A stretch of 52,695 bases of DNA from IMG/VR virus record IMGVR_UViG_3300031730_000008, positions 1 to 52,695 of that record; one strand, written 5' to 3'. This document shows positions 37,801 through 44,686 of the stretch, piece by piece. Source of the DNA: a virus. The notes below the pieces were generated by a model. It did no database searches. It was not told the origin of the DNA and saw nothing but the letters and a program-made list of their open reading frames with translations. Position 1 is the stretch's first letter. The number at the start of each line of letters is the position of its first letter. Position numbers and translations under genes: made by a program.

Positions 37801-39052
37801 GGCCGATGACGCTACCGCGGCGATCAAAGACCATGGGCAGAACCCTGACGACATGGTGCACGCCTATGAGCAGGCCAAAGCGGGCGTCTCGTCAGGCGAA
37901 GCCGCGGTAACTCGCAAAGCAGCTTCCGAAAAAGCGGACGTCAGCGCCGGCTACAACCAGTTGCGCAAGGACGTGAACGAGGCGGGCGTCGGCGCGGTGA
38001 AGGCAAATCAGCCGCTTGCGGACGGCCCGGTTTCGATGCTGCGTACGGCGCCCAAAAATCCGCTATCTGGTGATCTAAACTCACCTACTGACCTAGCTGA
38101 ACGTTTGGCGCTAATGCGTAAGAGACCGGGGGCGTACGGTTCCGAGGTGGCTGGCAACCCAACCGGCACCGTGGAGGAGAAGTTCCGCGCCGACGCGGAG
38201 CATGCGGAGATGCTCGCGACCGCGCCGGCCAAAAGTTGGGGCGATAAGTGGCAGCAATTGCAGAATGCGGGATCTGAACTGATCCAAAAGCGCATGTCGT
38301 TTCTAGCCAACAATGACAAGCCGAGCGCCGATGCGATGGATCAGCTATTTCAGGGCGTACGGAAACAGCAGGAAAAGGCTGCGGAGTACGTATTTGGCCC
38401 CGCGAAGGGCAAGCAAGTGATTGCGCAGCTCGAAAACCTTGATACGCGCTACGCGAAGGTCATGAACGCTACGCAGGGCATGAATTACGAGAAAATGCGC
38501 GGCGTACTGGCGCAGGGCAACACGCCGGCCGCGCGCGATCTGGAAAAGAACTTCCGCGAGTTTGCGAAAGACGATCCGTCAGCCATTCGCGCGTTCAATG
38601 CGATGAAAGCCGGCGCCAGGGGCGACTGGAAATCGGAAGCGGCCTTGATGGGGCCGGTCATCATGGGTGAGGTTGCGGCTAATCTGCACGGCATTCCGAC
38701 TGTGGGCGCGATCAGCGCGCTCGTCGGTGGACAACGTCTGTACAAGCTGGTACAGGGTTACATGAATGCGAAGCTCCTGGGCAAGGCTGTCATGTTCAAG
38801 GACTTCCTTGCGCAGGAAATCAAGGCCCCAACCGCAGTGAATGCGGCGCAGCGGGCGGTCGTACATGGCGAAATCTCGCTTAATCCGATCGGTAGCGCGA
38901 ATGCATCCAGCATTCAAATGCGCCCGATTGGGAACGGACAGGTACAAGTTATCAACATTCGAACGGGGCAAGTTATTTATACAGGATCAGCAGCGGGGGC
39001 GGCCAATGCGCAAGCAAGCGGGGCCGCTCAACAGAGGCGCATACTAGATTGA
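34823..39052 (+). CDS. Large internal virion / DNA-ejection protein with lytic transglycosylase domain
   Basis: 1,409 residues. N-terminal ~100 residues disordered, then long helical regions (QTDIQKQALNYGVPKEQISP). Residues ~625-770 form a lysozyme-like transglycosylase: LTKMQRIESGNEKDPW with the likely catalytic Glu634, SSASGAFQFINSTW, NLYIAHNLGEGAG and ATVLQRYDAEM. Next comes a Gly/Ala-rich amphipathic stretch (about 810-930) that could insert in membrane, then coiled-coil and helical parts to the C-terminus. Equivalent to T7 gp16 or P22 gp16-type proteins: packed in the head, injected, opens peptidoglycan for the genome. GGGG lies before the ATG. Confidence 0.83.
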   Translation: MAEGDTFGTGLMFNTGDPATGAASNFGDVGAGSDAGPSEAPAAVTGSGPSGSANPPTARQPATSFGSGLSLGGPRYVPPDPKTSELDQSAALLQQRIQRAGSVATNPLAQFFNPEAVQKARDFVPAATEQLRQIQQQRQQQTDIQKQALNYGVPKEQISPYMTGDTIDNYLLDRYKSGDFSVANALKARGKGEWLQDFAGQALDGAQQRLTSADTAINKLTAAGSSQEAYAAARRSMTPEDRQALAGMGLQDVPEKASDWQGLVQKHGAQFAQAKQMQMQLQTKFNNMTNFDGAPTKEVQEASQGDMKLGSSNETAGFPVRTRGMDGQLGHVGPSGSVSMEKYGMSTKDGGWNAWSKERQKAFQEQTADPLVKGAVNQYSIANKFKHEAFDEKNYTSSAGLALLKDTLGGVGRDVAETSAAAGTVGLTKMMTQQQGGFEGWANRAQNELGAIKNWLDGGKKGPEPRISADTKRGLQLVAETNYQYSLDEAKGRLGGAMTLAGQGGLPLDQIPLDKDLKGELADMHESGRRDAINGWMSHPSLTRGDQRVFFTQGANVPGAQPPRAATQQAPPTSAPSPSGGTPPASPNPTAPSPTGSGPAGGGTPVMIAGQSVTPPALPQGASPQYLTKMQRIESGNEKDPWTSGTPQSSASGAFQFINSTWAADKPPGAPARAADATPQQQTEAAATRATKNAAALTRAGVPVNDTNLYIAHNLGEGAGPKLLNADPNADAREIVGEAAARNNPLFFRGRPTVATVLQRYDAEMNKGAAPTSATTAAGAQAAPASTFDTRLKQLMPGLRPSQPAKDLATNAVDYAPAIGSTAGAAVGSAGGPLGTVGGGAAGAAAGQSFKDWMQGRDQNPAAIAKEAALGGVLGLVPARPLVGAAVRAVGVGGVEAGAEAAQGGSAGDIIEAGAKGVGFALGGEALGRFVSSAGATAYKALSRYTTTAQAELSASAGKLAEARKTMETEQPKLPGAGGTDTANPKYEAAKKAADDATAAIKDHGQNPDDMVHAYEQAKAGVSSGEAAVTRKAASEKADVSAGYNQLRKDVNEAGVGAVKANQPLADGPVSMLRTAPKNPLSGDLNSPTDLAERLALMRKRPGAYGSEVAGNPTGTVEEKFRADAEHAEMLATAPAKSWGDKWQQLQNAGSELIQKRMSFLANNDKPSADAMDQLFQGVRKQQEKAAEYVFGPAKGKQVIAQLENLDTRYAKVMNATQGMNYEKMRGVLAQGNTPAARDLEKNFREFAKDDPSAIRAFNAMKAGARGDWKSEAALMGPVIMGEVAANLHGIPTVGAISALVGGQRLYKLVQGYMNAKLLGKAVMFKDFLAQEIKAPTAVNAAQRAVVHGEISLNPIGSANASSIQMRPIGNGQVQVINIRTGQVIYTGSAAGAANAQASGAAQQRRILD

Positions 39053-39306
39053 CATATCAGGGCCTTATTGATCGATTGACGGAGCAAGTCGGCGGCAACC
39101 GTGAAATGGCGCTTTCGATCCTGCGCGACCGCGGGCATGTCGAGCAGGGTTCCGAAAAGCTGACGGCGGAAGGTTTGCATCGCGAAATGCTAGGGCCGGC
39201 AGGACGCGCGATTGACCGCGCAACGAAGACGAGCGGACGTCTTGCGCGCGATTACAAATATGATCCGCGTACGAACCGAGCAACTTTGAAGGACAAAGCA
39301 AAATGA
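39049..39306 (+). CDS. Small basic protein following the internal virion protein
   Basis: 85 residues from TTG 39049 (TTGA overlap with the preceding stop). MTYQGLIDRLTEQVGGNREM, LSILRDRGHVEQGSEKLTAE, basic end (KYDPRTNRATLKDKAK). Probably a virion-associated or chaperone-like partner of the ejection protein; unproven. Confidence 0.65.
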   Translation: MTYQGLIDRLTEQVGGNREMALSILRDRGHVEQGSEKLTAEGLHREMLGPAGRAIDRATKTSGRLARDYKYDPRTNRATLKDKAK

Positions 39307-39560
39307 TTACACCAACACCGGGCCGGATCATGTGGTACTGGCCAGTTAAAGACCAGCGTAGCGATCAACCGTGGGCCGCTATCGTAACCACCGTGTGGGA
39401 CGATAACATGGTCAATCTCTGCGCATTTACTCCTAACGGGGTGCCCACGGCAACAATGTCAGTTCCCATTGTTCAGGACGGTTCGCCGTACAGCATTGGC
39501 GACAGCCCGTACTGCGAATGGATGCCCTACCAGATCGGGCAGGCGAAGAAAAACGCGTAG
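39303..39560 (+). CDS. Conserved small phage protein
   Basis: 85 residues: TPGRIMWYWPVKDQRSDQPW, IVTTVWDDNMVNLCAFTPNG, YCEWMPYQIGQAKK. This pattern recurs in small proteins of many tailed phages; function is not established. ATGA overlap with the upstream gene. Confidence 0.75.
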   Translation: MITPTPGRIMWYWPVKDQRSDQPWAAIVTTVWDDNMVNLCAFTPNGVPTATMSVPIVQDGSPYSIGDSPYCEWMPYQIGQAKKNA

Positions 39561-39566
39561 GACCAA

Positions 39567-39869
39567 TTGCTTTCATGGCTCCAACCAAAGCAGCCTCAGA
39601 CGCCACGGGAACAGTTGCTTGCGTGGCTGGCCGAAGGCGTGCCGCCGGAGGATGCCTGCGAAGCGCTCGCGCTGATCTGGGATGTCGAGCGGCACCAGCC
39701 CGACGTCGTTCAGGCTGCGGCGCGCGGGCGCGTGGAGCTGTTCATCCGCGCCAAAGACAGCGGCGTGACTGGCGTTATTCGCGCGGCGATGCGGGTGGAG
39801 AGCAAGAGCTGGCAGCCCAAGGCGGAACCCATGCAGGGACTGTCGCTGGAGGATCTGTTGCGGGATTAG
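39567..39869 (+). CDS. Small helical protein
   Basis: 100 residues from TTG 39567 (AGGA five bases upstream). EQLLAWLAEGVPPEDACEAL, FIRAKDSGVTGVIRAAMRVE, end GLSLEDLLRD. The helical start followed by an acidic end is the size of a small terminase subunit, but no motif proves it. The 3' 95 bases are overlapped by a gene on the other strand. Confidence 0.55.
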   Translation: MLSWLQPKQPQTPREQLLAWLAEGVPPEDACEALALIWDVERHQPDVVQAAARGRVELFIRAKDSGVTGVIRAAMRVESKSWQPKAEPMQGLSLEDLLRD

Positions 39870-40005
39870 GCTCCGGGCACAGGCAAGAACCGTCGCAGTC
39901 CCCTCCCAGTGAGCCGGGGTACCGACACGTTTTACAATCCATCCACGGCGCGCGGTTATTCGCGTCGCGGCGCAGCCAGTCCGGCAAGTCAAGTGGGTGG
40001 GTCAT
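39775..40005 (-). CDS. Cysteine-containing small protein, antisense-overlapping
   Basis: 76 residues: PLDLPDWLRRDANNRAPW, DCKTCRYPGSLGGDCDGSC with CLC, then a Pro/Ala-rich end that overlaps the 3' end of 39567-39869 on the opposite strand. ATGA overlap with its upstream gene supports the start. The C-terminal part may be spurious. Confidence 0.5.
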   Translation of the reverse strand: MTHPLDLPDWLRRDANNRAPWMDCKTCRYPGSLGGDCDGSCLCPEPNPATDPPATVPAWVPPWAASSCSPPASPRE

Positions 40006-40241
40006 TCCGGCACCTCTTTTTTCAGCCACGCATCTAGCGACGACGACAGCGTTACTCTAGACTTGGCGTTGCGTTCCTGCTGTTCGCGATCTTCGCGTTG
40101 CTTTCGCAACCTGATTTTCTTGTCGGCGAATACAGCCTCTTCAAGCGACGTCGCGTCCTTGAAGTGCGCGGAACAGCCCGGTCCCGCGTGTGCTGGCCGT
40201 ACGGTACCCTTGCTGTAGTGGAAGCTCCCGCGCCGGCTCAT
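40002..40241 (-). CDS. Small basic helical protein
   Basis: 79 residues from 40241 (ATGA overlap). Long charged helix (DKKIRLRKQREDREQQERNA). Could be a coiled-coil partner of the adjacent membrane proteins, in the manner of spanins, but it has no anchor itself. Confidence 0.55.
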   Translation of the reverse strand: MSRRGSFHYSKGTVRPAHAGPGCSAHFKDATSLEEAVFADKKIRLRKQREDREQQERNAKSRVTLSSSLDAWLKKEVPE

Positions 40242-40429
40242 GCTGGTGGTGCTCCGCTCCCGAACACCCACCACCAAATCCCAAGCACCATGGAGCCGAG
40301 TTGTTCCACCCACCACCAGATCCCAAGTGCAAAGGAACCGAGTTGTTCCTCGTACGTGATGACCAGCGCCATGATGACGGCGGCCGCAGTGATGAGTGCG
40401 AGGTGTGTTTTCACCGCAATTTTCTCCAT
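40238..40429 (-). CDS. Small membrane protein with tandem-duplicated segment
   Basis: 63 residues. N-terminal membrane helix (KTHLALITAAAVIMALVITY), then two 14-residue repeats: EQLGSFALGIWWWV and EQLGSMVLGIWWWV, ending FGSGAPPA. The duplicated hydrophobic units come from a 42-bp tandem repeat. Candidate holin or membrane modulator. Confidence 0.6.
   Translation of the reverse strand: MEKIAVKTHLALITAAAVIMALVITYEEQLGSFALGIWWWVEQLGSMVLGIWWWVFGSGAPPA
40266..40349 (-). repeat. 42-bp tandem repeat, two copies
   Basis: 40266-40307 and 40308-40349, 36 of 42 positions identical, in frame, duplicating a 14-residue WWW-containing segment. Confidence 0.85.
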
Positions 40430-40554
40430 GCATTCCAGAGTGTCTTGGCGACTGGCGAAGCTGCCAGCAAGTACGGCTTGCCGCATGTCCACGCGATGCG
40501 CGGCGATCCGGTGATGAGGAGAGCGCGGAAGTATTTGTGCAACCATTCGATCAT
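40411..40554 (-). CDS. Small hypothetical protein
   Basis: 47 residues (MIEWLHKYFRALLITGSPRI, PVAKTLWNAWRKLR), Trp/Arg-rich. GGAGG ten bases upstream; overlaps the next gene by 19 bases and the previous as ATGA. Function unknown. Confidence 0.5.
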   Translation of the reverse strand: MIEWLHKYFRALLITGSPRIAWTCGKPYLLAASPVAKTLWNAWRKLR

Positions 40555-40685
40555 TTACGTAAGTCCTCCGTAATTCTTTTGTACGCTGCGGCACCGCCAT
40601 CGTACCAGCCTATGGAGTAGGCGAACCAACACGATCCACTCCACACGGCGACAGTGAAAGCGAGCCAGATGATAGTTTTGGTCAT
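40551..40685 (-). CDS. Small single-span membrane protein
   Basis: 44 residues: MTKTIIWLAFTVAVWSGSCW, FAYSIGWYDGG, charged end. ATGA overlaps at both ends. Part of a cluster of membrane proteins. Confidence 0.6.
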   Translation of the reverse strand: MTKTIIWLAFTVAVWSGSCWFAYSIGWYDGGAAAYKRITEDLRK

Positions 40686-40837
40686 CGGCTCAAGCCAATT
40701 ATTCCGAGGGAGATCACGCCCAAGATAGCGAGGGCGCCTACGCCGAGCAAGACGCCAACGAACGCGCGTGCGGCATTTTCGCCAAATGCGAAACCGATGA
40801 GCGCGGCGATGATGCCTATGGCAATCAGGAAGTGCAC
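40682..40837 (-). CDS. Two-span membrane protein, holin-like
   Basis: 51 residues from GTG 40837 with AAGGAAAA upstream. Two hydrophobic helices (FLIAIGIIAALIGFAFG and FVGVLLGVGALAILGV) separated by a short loop. Size and hairpin topology fit a class II holin-like or pinholin-like protein; inferred. Confidence 0.6.
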   Translation of the reverse strand: MHFLIAIGIIAALIGFAFGENAARAFVGVLLGVGALAILGVISLGIIGLSR

Positions 40838-40861
40838 GATAGATTTTCCTTTTTCAACTCG

Positions 40862-41092
40862 TTAATGAAACGGCCAAAAGCCGGTATCTACGTGCGTGCG
40901 GGTCACGCGCGCGGATCGATACACGCGACGAAGCTTTACCATCCCCCGCTTGATCGCATAGCGCAGGTCCGGTCCCGGTCGTCGGCTTATGGTCGGTGGG
41001 CGCAGACCGATGTAGGGGTGGAACGACCTCGCGTTCATCTCGCGAATCATGGCGTACGCGCGGGCCTTCCGCTTCAGTTTGTCCTTGCTCAT
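40862..41092 (-). CDS. Small basic protein
   Basis: 76 residues, Arg/Lys-rich (SKDKLKRKARAYAMIREMNA, RRPGPDLRYAIKRGMVKLRR). AAGG ten bases upstream. May bind nucleic acid. Function unknown. Confidence 0.6.
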   Translation of the reverse strand: MSKDKLKRKARAYAMIREMNARSFHPYIGLRPPTISRRPGPDLRYAIKRGMVKLRRVYRSARVTRTHVDTGFWPFH

Positions 41093-41114
41093 GACGATAT
41101 GCCTTAAGTGGTGT

Positions 41115-41303
41115 CTAATGCAGTTTGAACTCGCCGCACGCGAACTCATGCGCAGCCACTTGTGGCCGTTGAGGCGCTGGAAAATACATGACGGGATGCT
41201 GGTTATCAGTTGGATATGCCACCATCTGCGGAGGGAACCGGAAACATTCACCCGCTGACCAGTGACGGCAATTGCCGCACGTCTGCCTCGTTTTCTCGCT
41301 CAT
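41115..41303 (-). CDS. Small zinc-binding-type protein
   Basis: 62 residues. TCGNCRHWSAGECFRFPP ... FACGEFKLH is a four-cysteine pattern common in short phage proteins of unknown role. Start at 41303. Two tandem GTCATACA promoters lie upstream. Confidence 0.7.
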   Translation of the reverse strand: MSEKTRQTCGNCRHWSAGECFRFPPQMVAYPTDNQHPVMYFPAPQRPQVAAHEFACGEFKLH

Positions 41304-41343
41304 TCCTGTTTCCCCTGTGCGGTCTTTAACGTCGTTTGTACGG

Positions 41344-41374
41344 ATTGTATGACATCGCCTTGCGTAACAGTCAA
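41344..41374 (-). promoter_or_regulatory. GTCATACA-family promoter, proximal of tandem pair
   Basis: Minus strand TTGAC, 16 bases, GTCATACAAT; the TACAAT hexamer is the best -10 match in the family, although the spacing is longer than ideal. Confidence 0.6.
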
Positions 41375-41381
41375 CCCTCTT

Positions 41382-41413
41382 GATGTATGACATTTCGTCA
41401 TGTAGCGTGTCAA
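41382..41413 (-). promoter_or_regulatory. GTCATACA-family promoter, distal of tandem pair
   Basis: Minus strand TTGAC, 17 bases, GTCATACATC. Head-to-tail with the proximal copy. Confidence 0.5.
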
Positions 41414-41444
41414 TATCGGTCCACGCCCTTTAGGAGGCTTCTCA

Positions 41445-42236
41445 GTGGCAAATTTCCTCAATCAGAGCGCCACCGGCATTGGCGGTTTTCGGCACTATTC
41501 GGGCTTGCTGCCCGCAACCTACATGTCCGGCGATCCGTTCCGCGCGTCTGTCCGCCCCTTCCACGTCCCCGCAGCCAACGCGTCCGCGATCTTCCGCGGT
41601 GACATTCTCGTATTTGCCGATGCGACCAACAACGCCGCGAACGTCGGCGGTGGCGATCTTCCGGCCAACATTTCAGCGCCTTCTACGTCGGTCGTGATCG
41701 GCAACGGTGGCGGTTCTGGTTTGGGTAACGCTTCCATGGCGCCAAACGCCGCGCGGTGGGCTCCAGGCAACGGCGCTGCGGCGGTTGGTGCTGTCATTGC
41801 TGGTGTGTGCGTCGGTTTTGGTCCGCTTACGCTGTACATGGCCAAGAACGGCTTTCAGTACATTCCGGCGAGCACCGAGGCGTGGGTTTGGGTCGAAACC
41901 GACCCGGAAGTCGAGATGTACGCGACCGTCCCAACCGTCCCCGGTACGGCGTTCAACCTCAACCTCAATATGGGTGCCGACGTCAAAGCGAACGCCGGCT
42001 TCCAATCAACGCGATTTGGCGTTTCCGGCCTATCGCTTGACGCGGCTACTTTTGCGGCGGGCACTACCGCTGCGATATCTGCGCTGCCCTTGCGCATCCT
42101 CAGTTCTGGCAATCAGATCGGCAACGATCCGACCGCGGTTGGCTTCGTTGCCAAAGTCATGTTCAACAAGCTGCGCCACTTCCGCGGCAGCCCGGGCATC
42201 GCGACTGCGAACAACCCGTTCCCGTTTGGTGATTAA
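41445..42236 (+). CDS. Abundant virion protein candidate
   Basis: 263 residues, GTG start with a perfect AGGAGG seven bases upstream. Beta-rich, Gly/Ala/Asn-rich: MANFLNQSATGIGGFRHYSG, AIFRGDILVFADATNN, EAWVWVETDPEVEMYATVPT, PLRILSSGNQIGNDPTAVGF, AKVMFNKLRHF. Resembles a head-decoration or other structural protein; the strong ribosome-binding site suggests high expression. Not a recognisable HK97 capsid (that is at 11411). Confidence 0.65.
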   Translation: MANFLNQSATGIGGFRHYSGLLPATYMSGDPFRASVRPFHVPAANASAIFRGDILVFADATNNAANVGGGDLPANISAPSTSVVIGNGGGSGLGNASMAPNAARWAPGNGAAAVGAVIAGVCVGFGPLTLYMAKNGFQYIPASTEAWVWVETDPEVEMYATVPTVPGTAFNLNLNMGADVKANAGFQSTRFGVSGLSLDAATFAAGTTAAISALPLRILSSGNQIGNDPTAVGFVAKVMFNKLRHFRGSPGIATANNPFPFGD

Positions 42237-42250
42237 CAGGAGCGTAGCGA

Positions 42251-42355
42251 ATGACGACTATCAACGTTCCTGGGAAAATCACCGCTATCGAAGTCGACGA
42301 AGCGCCTGACGTCGACTTTGCAATCATTTCGCTAACCGGCGTTTCACAACCTTGA
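42251..42355 (+). CDS. Small acidic protein
   Basis: 34 residues (MTTINVPGKITAIEVDEAPD). AGGAG eight bases before the ATG. Sits between two structural genes. Function unknown. Confidence 0.55.
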   Translation: MTTINVPGKITAIEVDEAPDVDFAIISLTGVSQP

Positions 42356-42372
42356 TCGAAGGACACAGGATC

Positions 42373-42903
42373 ATGAAGAAAATCCTACTCGGCATCGCGC
42401 TCGCGTTGTTCGCCATGCTGCCCGACGCCGTACGCGCGCAAGTCGTCGTGCAGGTGCCTTCGTTCGTGGCGCCCAGTACGCTGTTCGATTTCGGCAACGG
42501 GCCGCTCGAAATGCGCGTTGTGCAAGGCAACGCGTTATTCGCCACGGCGTCCAGCACGGGCGTCGGCAGCACGTCCGGCTCCGCTACGCTTTTGACGCTG
42601 ACGGCTATTCCGGCTACCCCTCCGTGCAATGGTTGTATCATCTCCGGGACGGGCATCACGTCAGGCACAACCGTATCGTCTTCAAACGGCAGTCTGCTCA
42701 CGCTGTCGGCGCTCATGACGGTTTCAGCTTCCACGGCGGTTGCATGGGGCGCTGCGTGTCCGACCACGCCCACCGGCCCGCAAACGCCTTTCCAGGCGGG
42801 TGTCAGCGGTGACACTCCGTTCTATACGCAAGCTCGTATCTGCGGCTACGGTGCAGCGGGTCCGGGCGCCTCAGTCGTGGCCTTCCCGATCGGAGCACAC
42901 TGA
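42373..42903 (+). CDS. Exported protein with signal peptide
   Basis: 176 residues. Sec signal peptide MKKILLGIALALFAMLPDAV with RAQ cleavage region, then a beta-rich Thr/Ser/Gly body. Four or more cysteines (PPCNGCIISG, AACPTT, RICGYG) could form disulphides in the periplasm. Ends FPIGAH. Followed directly by a second exported protein. Role unknown. Confidence 0.7.
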   Translation: MKKILLGIALALFAMLPDAVRAQVVVQVPSFVAPSTLFDFGNGPLEMRVVQGNALFATASSTGVGSTSGSATLLTLTAIPATPPCNGCIISGTGITSGTTVSSSNGSLLTLSALMTVSASTAVAWGAACPTTPTGPQTPFQAGVSGDTPFYTQARICGYGAAGPGASVVAFPIGAH

Positions 42904-42904
42904 T

Positions 42905-43186
42905 ATGCGGTATCTCATCGCGATAGTGCTGTTGTTCTTCGCGGTAGAAGCCACAGCAGCGGCCCAGACATCCAAATTCGGCATATCTTCGACGAGTGGC
43001 GCGGGAGGTGTGCAAATCCTGATGTCCACGGTGGCGCAGTTGCCGAATTGTGACGTCTCGCACATTGGCATACTTCGCGTTGTGAACGACGCTGCTACGC
43101 CTCTTGTTCTCGGACAGGCACTTATCGGCGGTTTTTCGACGACGCACCTCGCGCTTTGCAATGGTACGAGCTGGACCGTACGGTAA
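42905..43186 (+). CDS. Small exported protein with signal peptide
   Basis: 93 residues. Signal peptide MRYLIAIVLLFFAVEATAAA, then a compact beta domain (VQILMSTVAQLPNCDVSHIG, FSTTHLALCNGTSWTVR) with two cysteines. Starts two bases after the preceding stop. Immediately upstream of the O-antigen-ligase-like gene. Role unknown. Confidence 0.7.
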   Translation: MRYLIAIVLLFFAVEATAAAQTSKFGISSTSGAGGVQILMSTVAQLPNCDVSHIGILRVVNDAATPLVLGQALIGGFSTTHLALCNGTSWTVR

Positions 43187-43210
43187 GACCGGCGGGCTTT
43201 AGGAGCGCTG

Positions 43211-44299
43211 ATGTTCTGGCTCGGTGCCATCGTGTCGCTTTGCTACGTGCCCGGGGTGACCGGGGCATTCATTGCGACGCAATGGCCTGTGCTGGCCGTC
43301 GCGATGTCGGCCGCGCTGCTGTGGCGCCGCGGCCCGTTCACCCTCTACCACGGTCTGGGGCTGCTGTTCCTCGCCTACGCGACCGCGCATCTCTTGTTTA
43401 CGCCGGTGCCGTATGCGAGCGTGTTCGGTTGGTGGCTGATCGTCATCATGGGCATGTGCGTGTGGTTTGGCACGACCATGGAGACCGGCGGAACGGAACT
43501 GCGCGACCTCTACCGCGGGCTCGCGCTCGGCGGGGCCATATCGTCGGTCGTCGCCATGTTCCAGTGGTTGGGCTACGACCGCGTTCCGGTAGTGTCGGGG
43601 TTGCCGGCGGGGATCTACACCAACAGCATCCAGCAGGGCACGGTGCTGGCGCTGCTCGTCGTGGCGCTGATTTCGGAGCGTCTATGGCTTTGGGTTCCGT
43701 TCATGCTGCCGGGCATCATCCTATCGGGTTCGCGCGGTGCGTGGATTGCACTGGCGGTCGGGCTTTTGGCTTTCGGCGTCCGTCGGGCGTGGCTCCTGGG
43801 CGCCGTGGGCGTCGCCGGGGCGTTCTACCTCCTGGGACCGCTGTCGCCGTCCGATGTGCAGCGTATGGTCATCTGGGACGCGGCGTGGCATAACCTGACG
43901 TGGCTTGGCTGGGGACCGGGGATCTTCTACACCGTTCTCCTCCCGCAAGGCAGTCAAATGTTCTACCCGGAGCACGCGCACAATGATGCACTTCAGCTCG
44001 CATTTGAGTACGGCATCGGTGCGGTACCCGCATATGCGATCTTCGCTTTCGCGCTTTCCCGCACACGCACTCGAGAGTGGCCCCTCGTCGTCGCTTTCGT
44101 CGCAGCTGGTTGCTACTCTATGCCGCTTTGGATGCCGATTGCCTCGTTCCTTGCTCTTGTCGCTGTGGGCCGCATTCTTCGTACTTCAGTTGACGTTAGC
44201 GACGACAGCGATAATCGCGGACGCCAGGTCGTACCGTGGCGACGTACAGCGGGCAGCCAATCTGTTCCCTTGGCATCGTACCATACAGCAGAGGGCTGA
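43211..44299 (+). CDS. O-antigen ligase / polymerase-like membrane protein (Wzy_C type)
   Basis: 362 residues, about nine to ten membrane helices. A large loop near residues 200-270 contains the family signature EHAHNDALQLAFEYG (E254, H255, H257, N258) as in WaaL/Wzy proteins, and GSRGAWIAL earlier matches the conserved Arg-containing loop. Such enzymes join O-antigen chains to lipid A-core or polymerise repeat units at the periplasmic face. AGGAG six bases before the ATG. In a phage it would change the host's surface polysaccharide and so receptor availability. Confidence 0.8.
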   Translation: MFWLGAIVSLCYVPGVTGAFIATQWPVLAVAMSAALLWRRGPFTLYHGLGLLFLAYATAHLLFTPVPYASVFGWWLIVIMGMCVWFGTTMETGGTELRDLYRGLALGGAISSVVAMFQWLGYDRVPVVSGLPAGIYTNSIQQGTVLALLVVALISERLWLWVPFMLPGIILSGSRGAWIALAVGLLAFGVRRAWLLGAVGVAGAFYLLGPLSPSDVQRMVIWDAAWHNLTWLGWGPGIFYTVLLPQGSQMFYPEHAHNDALQLAFEYGIGAVPAYAIFAFALSRTRTREWPLVVAFVAAGCYSMPLWMPIASFLALVAVGRILRTSVDVSDDSDNRGRQVVPWRRTAGSQSVPLASYHTAEG

Positions 44300-44301
44300 G
44301 A

Positions 44302-44682
44302 ATGGCCGGCATTGATATTGAAAACAAATTCCCGAACAGCTACATGGCTCGCGCCGCGAAGATGGGCGAGAGCCGGTTCGTTTCGGATGACACACCTTCG
44401 CGCATTCTGGCTGGCGAACAGAACAACGTGTCAATCGCGGCCGCGGTTGGCCTAACCGTCCCAGTGAACACGGCGGCCGGCGCGCTGTCTTTCCCCGCGA
44501 CGTACGCCATCGTCACCGCGGTGGGTGGCACCATGTTCGTCACGTACGACGGGACCACGCCGTCCAACGTGAATTTCGGGATCTCGGTAGCCGCCGGGAC
44601 TTCGCTGCCCGTGCAGGGCGCGCAGGCGCTTGCGGCGATCAAGATGCAAGGCACTACGATGAGCGTAACCTACTGGAGCTGA
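44302..44682 (+). CDS. Small beta-rich protein sharing a module with 49246
   Basis: 126 residues. After an N-terminal ~40 residues, EQNNVSIAAAVGLTVP ... TYAIVTAVGGTMFVTYDG ... AAIKMQGTTMSVTYWS is nearly the same as the last ~85 residues of the tail protein at 49246. No signal peptide. Module sharing suggests a trimeric beta domain used in virion appendages. Confidence 0.7.
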   Translation: MAGIDIENKFPNSYMARAAKMGESRFVSDDTPSRILAGEQNNVSIAAAVGLTVPVNTAAGALSFPATYAIVTAVGGTMFVTYDGTTPSNVNFGISVAAGTSLPVQGAQALAAIKMQGTTMSVTYWS

Positions 44683-44686
44683 AACC

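Noticed and set aside
43156-43893. 245-residue plus-strand frame overlapping the O-antigen-ligase-like gene
   Set aside because: Arg/Gly-rich frame-shadow; the overlapping frame has clear membrane helices and family motif.
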